64,000 nucleotides of DNA from NCBI GenBank assembly GCA_035308525.1, contig DATGGM010000085.1:45729-109728 (forward strand), given 5' to 3'. Made by a program: the position numbers and the translations under genes. Position 1 is the stretch's first letter. Every line of letters begins with the position of its first letter. This DNA is from Bog-159 sp035308525. GTDB lineage: Bacteria > Acidobacteriota > Terriglobia > Bryobacterales > Bryobacteraceae. This document shows, piece by piece, positions 51,132 through 62,912 of the stretch. The notes under the pieces are model-generated. The model was given only the letters and a program-made list of their open reading frames with translations. It was not told the DNA's origin and did not search any database.

Positions 51132-52644
51132 GGTATTCGAGAGCGGCACGCCGCCGGTATCTACTTACACCTTCAAGCACGCCCTCATCCAGGACGCGGC
51201 CTACGAATCTCTCCTGCGCAAGACGCGGCAGGAGTTCCACAACAAGATCGCCGTCGCGCTGATCCAGCGCTTTCCGGAGCTCGCCGAAACCAAGCCGGAG
51301 TTGTTGGCCCGGCACTACGAGGGCGCGGGCCGAATCGCGGAGTCCACCGCCGGCTGGATGAAAGCGGGCTTGCAGGCGCAGCAGCGCTTCGCCCTGCGCG
51401 AGTGCGTGGCGTACCTGCAGAAGACCATCGCGCTGCTCGAAACGCTGCCGGATGACGACGCCCAACGGCTAAGATCCGAAATGGAGGCGCAACTGGCGCT
51501 GAGCCATGCCCTCACGGCCACCTTCGGCTGGGCCTCGCGGGAGTTGGAGGCGGCGTGCATCCGCGCGCGGGATCTGTGCAAGCGCCTGGAAAACGGCCCG
51601 GGGCTGATGCAGGCGCTCCTGACCCTCTCGGGCATGTATTTCCTGCGAGGGAATCATCGGGAGTCGGTGCAAGTGGCCGATGCGGTGCTGGATGTAACGC
51701 TGCCCACCAACAATCCGCTGCTGGAGATCGAGGCGCGGCACGCCATCAGCTTTCCGACTTATTTCCTGGGCGATTTCGTGGGAACCAGGGAGCATGCCGA
51801 AAAAGGCTTGGCGCTCTACACGCCGGAACGCGAGCGGGCGGTGGTGGCGACGTTCCATGTACCGTCGTCGTTCGCATGCGCGCACATTCTTTCGCTGAGC
51901 CTCTGGTTCCTGGGATATCCGGATCAAGCCAGGAAGACGCACCGGGATGCGTGGGTCATTGCCGACACTCTGAACATCAACGCCTGCACGGCCTACGCGC
52001 TGGGTTGCACCCTGGATTATCACTACCTGTTTCGCGATCATGCGGCCATAGCTCCCATCGCAGAGCGGGCGCACAAACTGTCGATCGAAGAAGGCTATTT
52101 GTTCTGGGTGGCGCAAACCCGCATCTTTCTGGGCTGGGTACAGGCCATGACGGGGATGCCGCAGGCAGGCATCCAGGAAATGAAGGCCGGGCTGGAGAGC
52201 TATCGCGCCACGGGATCGGGTCTGCTGGCGCCGGAGTTCTGCATGATGATGGGCGAAGCGCAGCTCCAGGCCGGTCGCGTGGAGGAGGCGCTGGAATCGT
52301 TCGCCGGCGGACTGCGGCATTCGGCGGAGAACGGCGAACGGTTGCACGAGGCTGAACTGCACCGGCTCACGGGCGAGATCCATTTGATGCGGGGCGATGG
52401 GGCCGCCGGCGAAGCCGGCTTGCGCGCGGCTATCGAAATCGCGCAGGCGCAAAAGGCCCGGATGCCCGAACTGCGCGCGTCGCTGGCGCTGGCACGCATA
52501 CGCCGCCGCGAAGGCCGTACACAGGATCTGCGCGCATTGCTGGAGCCGCTGGACGCCTGGTTTCAGGGGGGCCGCGATACGGCGGAACTGCGTGAGTTAC
52601 GTGCGCTGCTGACTCCTAAAATGACAGGCGCAACGCCAGACTGA
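51132..52644 (+). pseudogene. adenylate cyclase/AAA/TPR protein, 3' part
   Basis: Continuation of the gene begun at 46819: ESGTPPVSTYTFKHALIQDA follows without loss at the target duplication, then TPR-like helical repeats to the stop (QLALSHALTATFGWASRELE, then EAELHRLTGEIHLM). The rest has no frameshift, which agrees with recent disruption. A frame enters from the element but lacks a convincing start, so expression is doubtful. The last 29 bases overlap the opposing receptor gene. Confidence 0.9.
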
Positions 52645-55600
52645 CCTGGCGCGCGGGGTAAGCCGAAGTGAACGCCAGCGGCTGGCTCAATTGGGCGACT
52701 AACGCCGGGGCGAATCCGCGCACGTTATACGGACCATTAGCCAGGGTGCCTCCGCCCGGCAGAGGATAGTTCGGATCTGCGGGAAAGTTGTTGTTGACCG
52801 CCGCGAAATTGGTGCGGTTGAGCAGATTCTGCGATTGCGCGATTAGGTCCAGGCGGGTGCGCCCTTCGGCCCGAAGCAGGGCTTTGGAGATCCGCAGGTC
52901 CCAACTGAAGAAGCGCGCGCCAATGCCGTCGTTGCGTCCTTCATACCACGGACGGGCATTAGCGTTGTGGCCAACAGTCCCGTTGGAAAGTCCGGGTACC
53001 AGCAGTGTGAAGGGGATGCCGCTGCGGGCATAGAAGATGGGCGAGACGCTGACATCCGCGAAAACGCGCGCAATCAGGCTGCCGCTTCCGGCCTGAAAGG
53101 GCGTGGTGTAGACCGCGTTGGCGACGAAGTTGTGGGTGATGTTGAAATCAGAAAGCGAGCGGTCGAGGTTCAGCAGATCCGGACGGAAGGGCGTGCTGAG
53201 CGAGCTGAAATCGCTGGTGTCGTCGATGGCGCGGCTGAAGGTGTAGTCGGCTTGAAACTCCAGGCGGTGCCGAAGCCGCTTGCTCAGCGACAGGGTTCCG
53301 GCGTTGTAGATGCCGGTGCCGCTGGCGGAAAAGGCGTTGTTCTGGAAGATGGAGCTGTCCGGCTCGCCGGTGGTGAAGCCGGGCTTGGGGACATATTGCG
53401 GGCCGGCGAACGGATCCGTCGGGATGGCCGTATTGCGCACGTAATTGGCTTCCAGGATCTGCTCCACGTGGACGCTGCGATACATCAGGTATCCGGCTTC
53501 GAGCGATAGGTCGGGAGCGAGCTGGCGCGCGACGCTCAGGCTGGCCTGGATGGTGTAAGCGGGTTTGAAATTGGGCGCCATGGTGTAGATGAAGTTACCG
53601 AAGGCGTTGGGACCAGGCGGACCGATCACGGCGCCCAATGAGGCGAGATCGGAGTTGGTGAACGGCGGATTGGGCTCGGCGGTGGTGGCCTTGCTGGCCT
53701 GCAGCGCCCAGGCGGCGAAGATGGACGGAAACGGCGGCGACGGCAGGCCCGCTACCAGCGCGTTCTGATTCACGTATCGGCCACTGTCGCCCACCAGGTT
53801 GGCGTAGAACGGAATCATGAAGATGTTGGGCGCGGTGAAGATGCCGGCGCCGGCGCGGACCACCGTCTTCTGATCGCCGGCCGGATCCCAGGCGAGGCCC
53901 AGGCGCGGCGTCACCCGCGTATTGTGCGGGACTGGCGGCGGGTCGCCTTCGTAGTCCAGGCGCATTCCATAATTCACGGTGAGACGCGGCAGCGCTTTCC
54001 AGGAATCCTGCACGTACAGCCCCACGGAATGGGCCCAGGCGGCCCACGTGGAATTGGACTCGGGATTGGCCTGCAACAGGACCGTGGGCGTGCCCGCGAG
54101 GTACGACTGGACCGCGGTGAGATTGGTGGAGGGCGGGCCGGCGGCCGGATAACCATGGCTGAAGTTGAAGCTCTCCAGCGCCGCGGCGGCGCCAGCGCCC
54201 TGCCCGATAGCGATCAGGTCTAAAATCGAGAAGGCTCCATCGGTGAACTCCCACTGGCCGCCAAACCAGACCTTCTGGTTCACGTTGTAATAATCGGGGC
54301 GCCATGAGCCGCCGAATTTGAAACTGTGCGCACCACGAGCCCACGACAGGCTGTCGTCGAACTGAAATCGCTTCCAATGGGCGTTGTACGGATATGAGAA
54401 GGGCGTCCCCAGTTGGATCTGATTGCCAAGATCGATCTCCGAGCCGTTTGGGTAGGGCGCCTGGAGAGTGGCCACATTGCGCGGCACGGCTTGCATGCGG
54501 ACTGTGTTCACTAAGTTGGGGCTCAGGACTCGCGTCCAGGACGCGGTGAGCGTGAAGTCTTCCTGCAACTCCGAACTGGAATAAGGCGGCGCGGGGACGA
54601 CATTGTCGGTCTCGTGCGTGAACGAGAAACGCAGCGCGAAGCTGTCCTTGGCGGCGGGCATGTAATCCAGGCGAGTGACCCAGTTGAGGTAGCGGCCGCG
54701 CGGCGAATTGAAGCCCGGGATCCCCGGTACGCCGGAGCCGGCCGGGCCGGATACGATGCCGTCGAAAGTCCCGTCGTTAGGGGTCACCAGCGCGCGCAGG
54801 ATGGGATTACTCAGCGGATTGCCGAAGATGGGCGAGGCCAGCAGACCGGCGCCCGCGGCGCTCGCGGGTCCCGAGGACTTCGACAGTTGGGTGAGATAGC
54901 AAAGTTGGGTCACCTGCTGTTGCGCCGTGTTCTGGTTGGGACAGGCGCCGGTGGAAGCATTGTAGCCGTTGGCCTGTGCCGCAATCCCCTGGAACTGGGC
55001 CTGGCCGGCAATATTCTGCACCGTGGCGGAATCGAGCCGTTGCACTTCGGGAGCGGTGAAAAAGAACAGTCGGTTCTTGAGAATGGGCCCGCCCAGAGTG
55101 CCGCTGAAGATGGCGCTCTGTTCGAAGGGCTTGGAGGAGGCGCCGGCCAGCCTGTCGAAATAGTTCTCGGCATCGATCCAGCGGTCGCGGAAATAGCCCG
55201 ACGCGCTCCCCCGAAAGTGATTGGTGCCGCTCTTGGTGACCATGTTGATGGCAGTGCCCACGGTGAATCCGAATTCGGCTTCAAAGGAGCTGCGGTTGAC
55301 CTGGAACTCCTGGATGGAATCGATGGGCACGTGCGTAACGCGTAGCTTGCCGGAGCCATAGTCGTCCTCGCCGCCATCGATCGTGACCAGGTTGTTGCGG
55401 CCGTTGCTGCCGCCCAGCGAAAAACCGGACGAGAGGTACGCGGTGCCCACGCCGGGGTCCTGCACAGAAGGCGCAAAGGAATTGACCACGCCGGGCACGG
55501 TGTAAATCGACTGCATGAAGTTGCGGGTGACGTTGGGCAGGTTCTCCACCTGCACGCTATCGAGAATGTTGGCCTGCTGGGTCTGCTCGGGCTGGACCAG

Positions 55601-56032
55601 GGGAATTTCGGCCGACACTTCGATTGTGGTGGATTCCGCACCCAGGGTCAGGTGTATGTCGAGCGTGGCAAGCTGGCCGACGGTCAGCACCACGTCGCGG
55701 GCCACGGCCCTGGCGAAACCGGCGGCTACGGTTTCCACGCGATATTTGCCGGGCAGCAACGCGGGGATCCGGTAACCTTCATTGGTGCTGGCCGCGGTTT
55801 TGGTGGCGCCGGTGGCTCCATTGATTACGGTGATCCTGGCATCCGGAACCACGCGATTCTGGGGATCGAGGACGTTGCCCTGGAGGGTGGCGGTGGCGTA
55901 ATCCACCTGGGCGGGCCCACGGACAGCGAAGCACAAAGCGGCGACGGCAGCCAAGCCCCGGAAACGCCGCGCTAAACGCACCGCGCGCCACCTGTCCGGT
56001 TGGGGCAAGACATACGAGGACACGGGAAGCAC
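52616..56032 (-). CDS. Oar-like TonB-dependent outer-membrane receptor with N-terminal Cna-B/carboxypeptidase-regulatory domain
   Basis: A 1138-residue protein with a signal peptide (GLAAVAALCFAVRGPAQ). Residues about 45-130 form the carboxypeptidase-regulatory-like domain (ATLQGNVLDPQNRVVPDARI). A plug domain follows (VENLPNVTRNFMQSIYTVPG, GGSNGRNNLVTIDGGE) and then a long beta-barrel ending in QVSLALRLSF. This group is abundant in Acidobacteriota and is thought to import large ligands or glycans; some relatives bind cell-surface components. No ligand can be named. The 29-base overlap at the 3' end with the opposite cyclase is normal for convergent genes. Confidence 0.88.
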   Translation of the reverse strand: MLPVSSYVLPQPDRWRAVRLARRFRGLAAVAALCFAVRGPAQVDYATATLQGNVLDPQNRVVPDARITVINGATGATKTAASTNEGYRIPALLPGKYRVETVAAGFARAVARDVVLTVGQLATLDIHLTLGAESTTIEVSAEIPLVQPEQTQQANILDSVQVENLPNVTRNFMQSIYTVPGVVNSFAPSVQDPGVGTAYLSSGFSLGGSNGRNNLVTIDGGEDDYGSGKLRVTHVPIDSIQEFQVNRSSFEAEFGFTVGTAINMVTKSGTNHFRGSASGYFRDRWIDAENYFDRLAGASSKPFEQSAIFSGTLGGPILKNRLFFFTAPEVQRLDSATVQNIAGQAQFQGIAAQANGYNASTGACPNQNTAQQQVTQLCYLTQLSKSSGPASAAGAGLLASPIFGNPLSNPILRALVTPNDGTFDGIVSGPAGSGVPGIPGFNSPRGRYLNWVTRLDYMPAAKDSFALRFSFTHETDNVVPAPPYSSSELQEDFTLTASWTRVLSPNLVNTVRMQAVPRNVATLQAPYPNGSEIDLGNQIQLGTPFSYPYNAHWKRFQFDDSLSWARGAHSFKFGGSWRPDYYNVNQKVWFGGQWEFTDGAFSILDLIAIGQGAGAAAALESFNFSHGYPAAGPPSTNLTAVQSYLAGTPTVLLQANPESNSTWAAWAHSVGLYVQDSWKALPRLTVNYGMRLDYEGDPPPVPHNTRVTPRLGLAWDPAGDQKTVVRAGAGIFTAPNIFMIPFYANLVGDSGRYVNQNALVAGLPSPPFPSIFAAWALQASKATTAEPNPPFTNSDLASLGAVIGPPGPNAFGNFIYTMAPNFKPAYTIQASLSVARQLAPDLSLEAGYLMYRSVHVEQILEANYVRNTAIPTDPFAGPQYVPKPGFTTGEPDSSIFQNNAFSASGTGIYNAGTLSLSKRLRHRLEFQADYTFSRAIDDTSDFSSLSTPFRPDLLNLDRSLSDFNITHNFVANAVYTTPFQAGSGSLIARVFADVSVSPIFYARSGIPFTLLVPGLSNGTVGHNANARPWYEGRNDGIGARFFSWDLRISKALLRAEGRTRLDLIAQSQNLLNRTNFAAVNNNFPADPNYPLPGGGTLANGPYNVRGFAPALVAQLSQPLAFTSAYPARQVSLALRLSF

Positions 56033-56219
56033 ATAGGCAGAAGGTGCAGGTGTCTACGAATATCAAGATTATGTGCAATTTCGGACGTTGATGCAACTTT
56101 TGGAACGCCAAAAACAGAGACAAAACCAAGAACTCCGCCTGGTCATTTGATGATAAGCTTCACATTTAAAAAAACTTGCACGTAATCCGTTGAGATTATC
56201 AGGGCCTGATCGTTTCTTT

Positions 56220-58067
<1,848 letters not shown>

Positions 58068-58212
58068 CACATCCTCTATTGTTCACCTTTTGGTTACTGG
58101 ATTCACCTGGAGATTCAGTAGGCGGCAGGATGCAGCGGCCGCCGATGCGCGGCCGGATCGCAATCGGCTGGATTATTAGAGAGTTGCCCAAAACCCTCGA
58201 GGTGCGCGTGGT

Positions 58213-58229
58213 TTGGCGGAGCGATTGCC
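58213..58229 (+). promoter_or_regulatory. sigma54 (-24/-12) promoter
   Basis: TTGGCGGAGCGATTGCC has the GG (58215-58216) and GC (58227-58228) exactly 12 bases apart, as sigma54 needs, with good fit to TGGC-N8-TTGC. Transcription would begin near 58240, about 50 bases before the gene at 58290. It lies between that gene and the divergent sigma54 activator gene. Confidence 0.7.
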
Positions 58230-58289
58230 TTGGTCAACGCCGTGATCCACCGGGAAATGCACTTGGGGGAGAACAGAGGAGATACGAAA

Positions 58290-58721
58290 ATGAAAACGTT
58301 AAAGACGATGATCCTGGGCGTCGGCGCAGTGGCACTGTTGGGAGCCAGCGGGCTCTCCGCACAGACCAGGGCTATTGCCGACATCCCGTTCGAATTCACC
58401 GTGCAGAACACTACTCTGCCCGCGGGCGAGTACACCATGTCGGCGACTTCCACCGGCCACGACCTGATGTTGATCCAGAACGTCAAAGCCCACCAGGCCA
58501 TCATCGTTCTGGCGCCCGGCAATCGGAGCGAGTATAAGGGCACCAATGACAAGAACGTCGTGCTGTTCCACCGAATCGAGAATCGTTACTTCCTGGCTGA
58601 GGTCCAGACCGACGCGGTGCGCGGCCACGTCGGCCCGTCCAAACTGGAGCGTGAACTCGCATCCGAGGGAAGCAGCCAGCCGCTGGCCGCGGTGATCATT
58701 CCCGCTCTGAGTATCCGGTAA
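58290..58721 (+). CDS. small secreted protein under sigma54 control
   Basis: A 143-residue exported protein with signal peptide (MILGVGAVALLGASGLSAQ). The rest is beta-rich (AIADIPFEFTVQNTTLPAGE, then YTMSATSTGHDLMLIQN), without Cys or enzyme motifs; relatives of this kind are numerous in Acidobacteriota. AGAGGAGA lies about 7 bases upstream of the ATG. The -24/-12 promoter and the divergent FHA-GAF-sigma54 activator suggest it is the activator's direct target. Function unknown. Confidence 0.85.
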   Translation: MKTLKTMILGVGAVALLGASGLSAQTRAIADIPFEFTVQNTTLPAGEYTMSATSTGHDLMLIQNVKAHQAIIVLAPGNRSEYKGTNDKNVVLFHRIENRYFLAEVQTDAVRGHVGPSKLERELASEGSSQPLAAVIIPALSIR

Positions 58722-58740
58722 GCACGGATTAAACCGGTCA

Positions 58741-58772
58741 GGCTCCACCGCGGGAGGTTGTGCGGTGGAGCC
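58741..58772 (+). terminator. rho-independent-type terminator
   Basis: GGCTCCACCGC (58741-58751) and GCGGTGGAGCC (58762-58772) form a perfect 11-bp stem with a 10-base loop, followed by GTTTCATT. It lies 20 bases after the stop of the sigma54-controlled gene. The T-run is short, so termination efficiency is uncertain. Confidence 0.7.
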
Positions 58773-58994
58773 GTTTCATTGGAACAAGCGGCTGATTGTC
58801 GGCAAAATAGAAACCATGGCCGGAACGCCGAGCCCCTGACCCGGCGGACCTCCGAGATCGGCATCCGGGCGGAGTCCGTCGGCTGCACTCCGAATAGCAG
58901 GCTGTGTAGCACCTGCTATGTTCCGGCTCGACGAACCACTAAAGTCGATCCTCGGGTGGCGCTCCGGCGGGAGTGAGGCGCCAGGTCGGGTCGT

Positions 58995-61900
58995 CTACGG
59001 CGTGACCTGGAATCCTTGTACAACGGGCGTGGCGGCCGCGTAGGTGGCATTGCCGGCCTGCGTGGCTTTGATGGCGCAGCGGCCGGTTGCTACCAGCGTC
59101 ACCGTGTTGCCGGAGACGGTGCAAATGGTCGGGGTGGTGGAGGCGAAGCTCACCGTCAGGCCCGACGAAGCTGTCGCCGTTACCGTGAATGGCGGAGTGC
59201 TCAGCGGCACGTTCGGCAATGGCGCAAAACTAATGGTCTGCGCCAGTTTGGTGATGGTGAAGGCCTGGGTCACGGGAGTGGCGGCGGCGTAGATGCCGTT
59301 GCCGGCCTGCGTGGCTTTGATTGCGCAGCGGCCCGCCGCAACCAGCGTCACCGTATTGCCGGAGACGGTACAAGTTGTCAGGGTCGTGGAGGCGAAGCTG
59401 ACTGGCAAGCCGGACGAGGCGGTGGCCGCGACCGTGAAGGGCGGCGCATTGATGGGCTTGTTCGGCAGCGTGGCAAAGCTGATAGTCTGTGCCAGCTTCG
59501 TAATCGTAAAGGTCTGGGTCACGGGCGTGGCGGCCGCATAAGTGGCGCTGCCCGCCTGGGTGGCTTTGATGGTGCAGTGGCCGCCCACGATCAGCGTCAC
59601 GGTGTTGCCGGAAACCGTGCAGGTGGTCGGAGTCGTGGAGGCGAAACTCACGGGCAAGCCCGACGAGGCGGTGGCCGTCACGGTGAATGGCGGAGTGTTG
59701 ACCGGTTTGTTCGGCAGCGGGGCGAAGGTAATGGTTTGCGGCGTGGTGCCCACGATGACATGGAAGCTTTGTGTCACGGGCGTAGCGGGCAAATAGCTGG
59801 CGTTGCCCGGCTGAGAGGCCACTATGGAGCACAGGCCGCCTTTCACCAGCGTCACCGTGTTACCGGCCACGGTGCAAATCGTGGTGGTAGTGGAGGCAAA
59901 GCTCACGGGGAGCCCGGACGTGGCGGTAGCCGAAACAGTGAATGGCGGCGTGTTGACGGGTACGTTGGGCAGCGCGGCAAACGTGATGGTCTGCGACTGC
60001 TGCACTGGCAGGGTGGAGAAATACCACGCGCCGCGGCCATGCGTGGCCAGGGCCAGCTCATGCAAGCTGGAATTCAGTTCGAGATGCACTCCCTGCGCGT
60101 GGGGCAGTCCGCCGCCCACCGCCGTCCAGGTGGTGTACGGACTGGGGGAAGAATAGACGCCGGTCTCATTGGACACATACATCGTATGGTTGGCGTCCGT
60201 GTCGATCTTGGCCGACCAGGTGGGTATGGCCGGAAGGTTGCCGGTGATGTTGCTCCAACTCGTGCCGCCATTGACCGTTCTGTAAACCTGTCCGTTTGGC
60301 GAGTTGAAGGTATTGATCACGGCGATCACCGTGGCCCCGGTATGGTCGTTCGGATCGACGTCGAGTTCCTGCACACGGCCGCCCACGGGCAGGTTGCGCG
60401 CCGTCCAGGTGGTGCCGCTGTTGGTGGTGATCCAGATCTGGCTGGACGTGGCGAAAGATCCGCCGGTGGCGATGTAGAACGTAGCGCTGCCCGGGAGCAT
60501 CGCTATGGTGTCGATCGCATTGCCGCTGGGGCTGGTGAAACCGCTCCAACTGGTGGCGGCGTTTATCGACTCATACAGCTTGTCGCCGCCCAGGGAGATG
60601 TTATTTCCATTGCTCGGATCGGCATAGATCGGCGCATAGAAATTGAAAACGTTGGAATTCGAGACCACCGGCGTCCGGGATGAAAACGTATTGCATCCGT
60701 CCGTGGAGACACGGAAAAAGTTGGTCGGGCCAAAACTGGCGATGGGATGATTCACGTAGCAGATGCTGGGGCTGGTCTGGCTGATCTGCGAGTAGCCTCC
60801 GTCGCCGCCATCAACCTCGTTCCACACCAGGCTTCCGGTCGTTAATTCGGTGCCGTTGTCCTGGCTGCCGCCCACGATCGTCTGGCCGTTGGTGGGGTGG
60901 ACGCCGATTCCGGTGAACTGGATGGTGTTGAGATTTCCGTTGAGGTTGGTCCAGCTTGGAACGGTTGGATCGAATCGCCAGACCCCGCCGTCGGAACCCA
61001 GCAGCAGCCGGCGGGAAGAATCGAAGGCCATGGCGTGAGAGTCGGTGTGGGGAGTGATGCCGCCCACGGTTGAAATGTTGGTCCAGTTGACGCCGCTATT
61101 GGTCGACTGGAGGACGTTGTTCGGCGTCACGCCGGCGGCATAAACGTTGGCCGAATTTGCGGGATCCACGCCCACGATTATGTCGTACCAGCCCTGCCCT
61201 CCGAGGAAGTTGGGCGTGGTCGAAAGGATGGTGAATGTGGGCGTGGCGGCGTCCGCATTGTCGGAGCGCAGCATCTGATACAACCCCCCGGAGCCGGTAC
61301 TCAGGTTCGTTGTGATCGCCACGTAAAGTACGTGTTGCCCGGAGTTGGAAGCCGAGGGCGCCACCGCCAGGGCGATTCTGCCAATTGTAGTGCCACCGTT
61401 AGGAGCGTTGGACAGAATGGACCAGGTCGTTCCGCTATCGAGCGAGCGGTACACTCCGTTCGTGCCGTTGACGTTGAAGACATCCCCGTGCGCGGCGTAG
61501 ATAATGTTAGGGCTGTTGGGGTCCACGATCACGTCCGACCAGGGGTAAGCAGCGTCCTTTCCGGCCGCGGAGGTGACGTTGGTCCAGGTGGCGCCGCCAT
61601 CGCTGGTTTTGTAAATGCCGGTGTTGGCGCAGCAAAGGCTGTTTTCATCGAAGTCGTTCACGGCGGCGTAGGCGGTGTTGGCATCGGTGGGATGTACCGA
61701 GATCTTGGAGAAGGACAGCCGGTTGAAGACCCCGCTCGGTCCCGTGGAAAGGGACCAGGTGGCACCGCCGTCACTCGACACCAGGATACCTACACCGAAA
61801 TTCGAGTCGGCGGAGTTGTTGCCTTCGCCGGTGCCGGCATAGATTCTCAGATGGTTGGAGGGGGCCACCGCGATGGCTCCCATGGCGAGACTGCCCTGGA

Positions 61901-62267
61901 AGTCGGTCAGAGGAGTGTAAGTGGAGCCGCCGTCGGTGGTCTGCCAGACTCCGCCTCCGGCCGCCGCGACATAAATATTGTTGGCATTGGTGGGGTCGAC
62001 AGCCACGCCCGCGACACGGCCGCTGATGCTCCCTCCGGCATTCAACGGCGCCGGGCCCAGGGCGGTCCAGGTGGAGCTGTTGGGCGCCGGAAAATTGGCG
62101 GTGGCAGCCGGCTCCGGCCCGGTCCTACCGACGCGCGGCTCCGGCGAGAGGGGCGGTGGATTCATGTGCCCGGGCCGTTGTGGCGAGGACTGTGAAAAGG
62201 CGGTCCCGGCCATGGCCAGAATCGAGATCCAAGATACGATTGCGGATGTATTTTTGCGATTTTTCAT
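58995..62267 (-). CDS. large secreted BNR/beta-propeller protein with four tandem Ig-like repeats
   Basis: A 1090-residue exported protein with a signal peptide (IVSWISILAMAGTAFSQ). Residues about 65-750 contain repeated BNR/Asp-box-like units (SSDGGATWSL, TSDGGATWTNV, TTNSGTTWTA), typical of sialidase-like or Vps10-type propellers; no sialidase catalytic residues can be claimed. From about residue 755 there are four copies of an 83-residue repeat (QTITFAPLPNKPVNTPPF...CTVSGNTVTL...ATQAGxATYAAATPVTQ), an Ig/MBG-like fold ending in VVQGFQVTP. Likely an extracellular binding or structural protein. The promoter region is 62268 onward. Confidence 0.85.
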   Translation of the reverse strand: MKNRKNTSAIVSWISILAMAGTAFSQSSPQRPGHMNPPPLSPEPRVGRTGPEPAATANFPAPNSSTWTALGPAPLNAGGSISGRVAGVAVDPTNANNIYVAAAGGGVWQTTDGGSTYTPLTDFQGSLAMGAIAVAPSNHLRIYAGTGEGNNSADSNFGVGILVSSDGGATWSLSTGPSGVFNRLSFSKISVHPTDANTAYAAVNDFDENSLCCANTGIYKTSDGGATWTNVTSAAGKDAAYPWSDVIVDPNSPNIIYAAHGDVFNVNGTNGVYRSLDSGTTWSILSNAPNGGTTIGRIALAVAPSASNSGQHVLYVAITTNLSTGSGGLYQMLRSDNADAATPTFTILSTTPNFLGGQGWYDIIVGVDPANSANVYAAGVTPNNVLQSTNSGVNWTNISTVGGITPHTDSHAMAFDSSRRLLLGSDGGVWRFDPTVPSWTNLNGNLNTIQFTGIGVHPTNGQTIVGGSQDNGTELTTGSLVWNEVDGGDGGYSQISQTSPSICYVNHPIASFGPTNFFRVSTDGCNTFSSRTPVVSNSNVFNFYAPIYADPSNGNNISLGGDKLYESINAATSWSGFTSPSGNAIDTIAMLPGSATFYIATGGSFATSSQIWITTNSGTTWTARNLPVGGRVQELDVDPNDHTGATVIAVINTFNSPNGQVYRTVNGGTSWSNITGNLPAIPTWSAKIDTDANHTMYVSNETGVYSSPSPYTTWTAVGGGLPHAQGVHLELNSSLHELALATHGRGAWYFSTLPVQQSQTITFAALPNVPVNTPPFTVSATATSGLPVSFASTTTTICTVAGNTVTLVKGGLCSIVASQPGNASYLPATPVTQSFHVIVGTTPQTITFAPLPNKPVNTPPFTVTATASSGLPVSFASTTPTTCTVSGNTVTLIVGGHCTIKATQAGSATYAAATPVTQTFTITKLAQTISFATLPNKPINAPPFTVAATASSGLPVSFASTTLTTCTVSGNTVTLVAAGRCAIKATQAGNGIYAAATPVTQAFTITKLAQTISFAPLPNVPLSTPPFTVTATASSGLTVSFASTTPTICTVSGNTVTLVATGRCAIKATQAGNATYAAATPVVQGFQVTP
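58998..60003 (-). repeat. four tandem 249-bp coding repeats
   Basis: Repeated at a period of 249 bp, in frame, each encoding an 83-residue Ig-like unit. The copies nearest the C-terminus are most alike (for example the GGCAATGCCACC/ACCTACGC region repeats), which suggests recent duplication and a risk of copy-number change or misassembly. Confidence 0.8.
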
Positions 62268-62912
62268 GATTTCCCCTGCTGTGCGCGCCGCACAGCTACG
62301 ATGATTTGCGAGAGAGCGCGGTCTTGATCATGGAACGGAAGTTGAAGCCACGTGGGGCTCTTGCGTAGTCTTTACAAGCTAGCCTGTATTGCCCCGGTTG
62401 TATAGTCCCCTGGGCCAATTTTGAGCGTACCGGTACTTCCATGCGGATATTCATCGGACGCGGTCCTGGCGACATCCGCCGCTGTTCAAAGCTGCGATAA
62501 TCGGATCGTCATGCACGCGGCGATCGCGCGACCATTGCGGCCTGTACGTTCCGCCCGCTGGATGCCATCGCCACCGCTCTGGGCGTAGCCTGCGAAGATC
62601 CGTTTTATCAATGTCGCGGCGACATGATGGACATTTCAGCCGAAGTCCCGAGGATCAAGCCGAACACGCTGGTGCCTACGAGACGGAGGCTCGCGGCCGA
62701 TTATCCGATCGCCGCGGATGGCTCCCCGCGGGATTTTCGCAGCTCGCCCTTCGGGTACCGGCTCCACATCGACGAGGACGGTTACTTTTCTTTGTGCCGA
62801 CCCACACTCGCAACGCACGGCACGCAGCGTGTTGAAGCGCCTGGGACTGAACAGGTGGCACATGCGCTGCGATACCGGGTTCCGCAACATCGACCTGAAT
62901 TGACCAGGCACG
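62268..62912 (+). other. 645-base gap without a confident gene
   Basis: Contains the upstream region of the BNR gene. On the plus strand at about 62510-62890 a frame reads DRATIAACTFRPLDAIATAL then GVACEDPFYQC and continues for about 100 residues. It resembles the end of an XRE-type repressor, but has no start codon or convincing homology; it may be a decayed gene. Confidence 0.3.
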
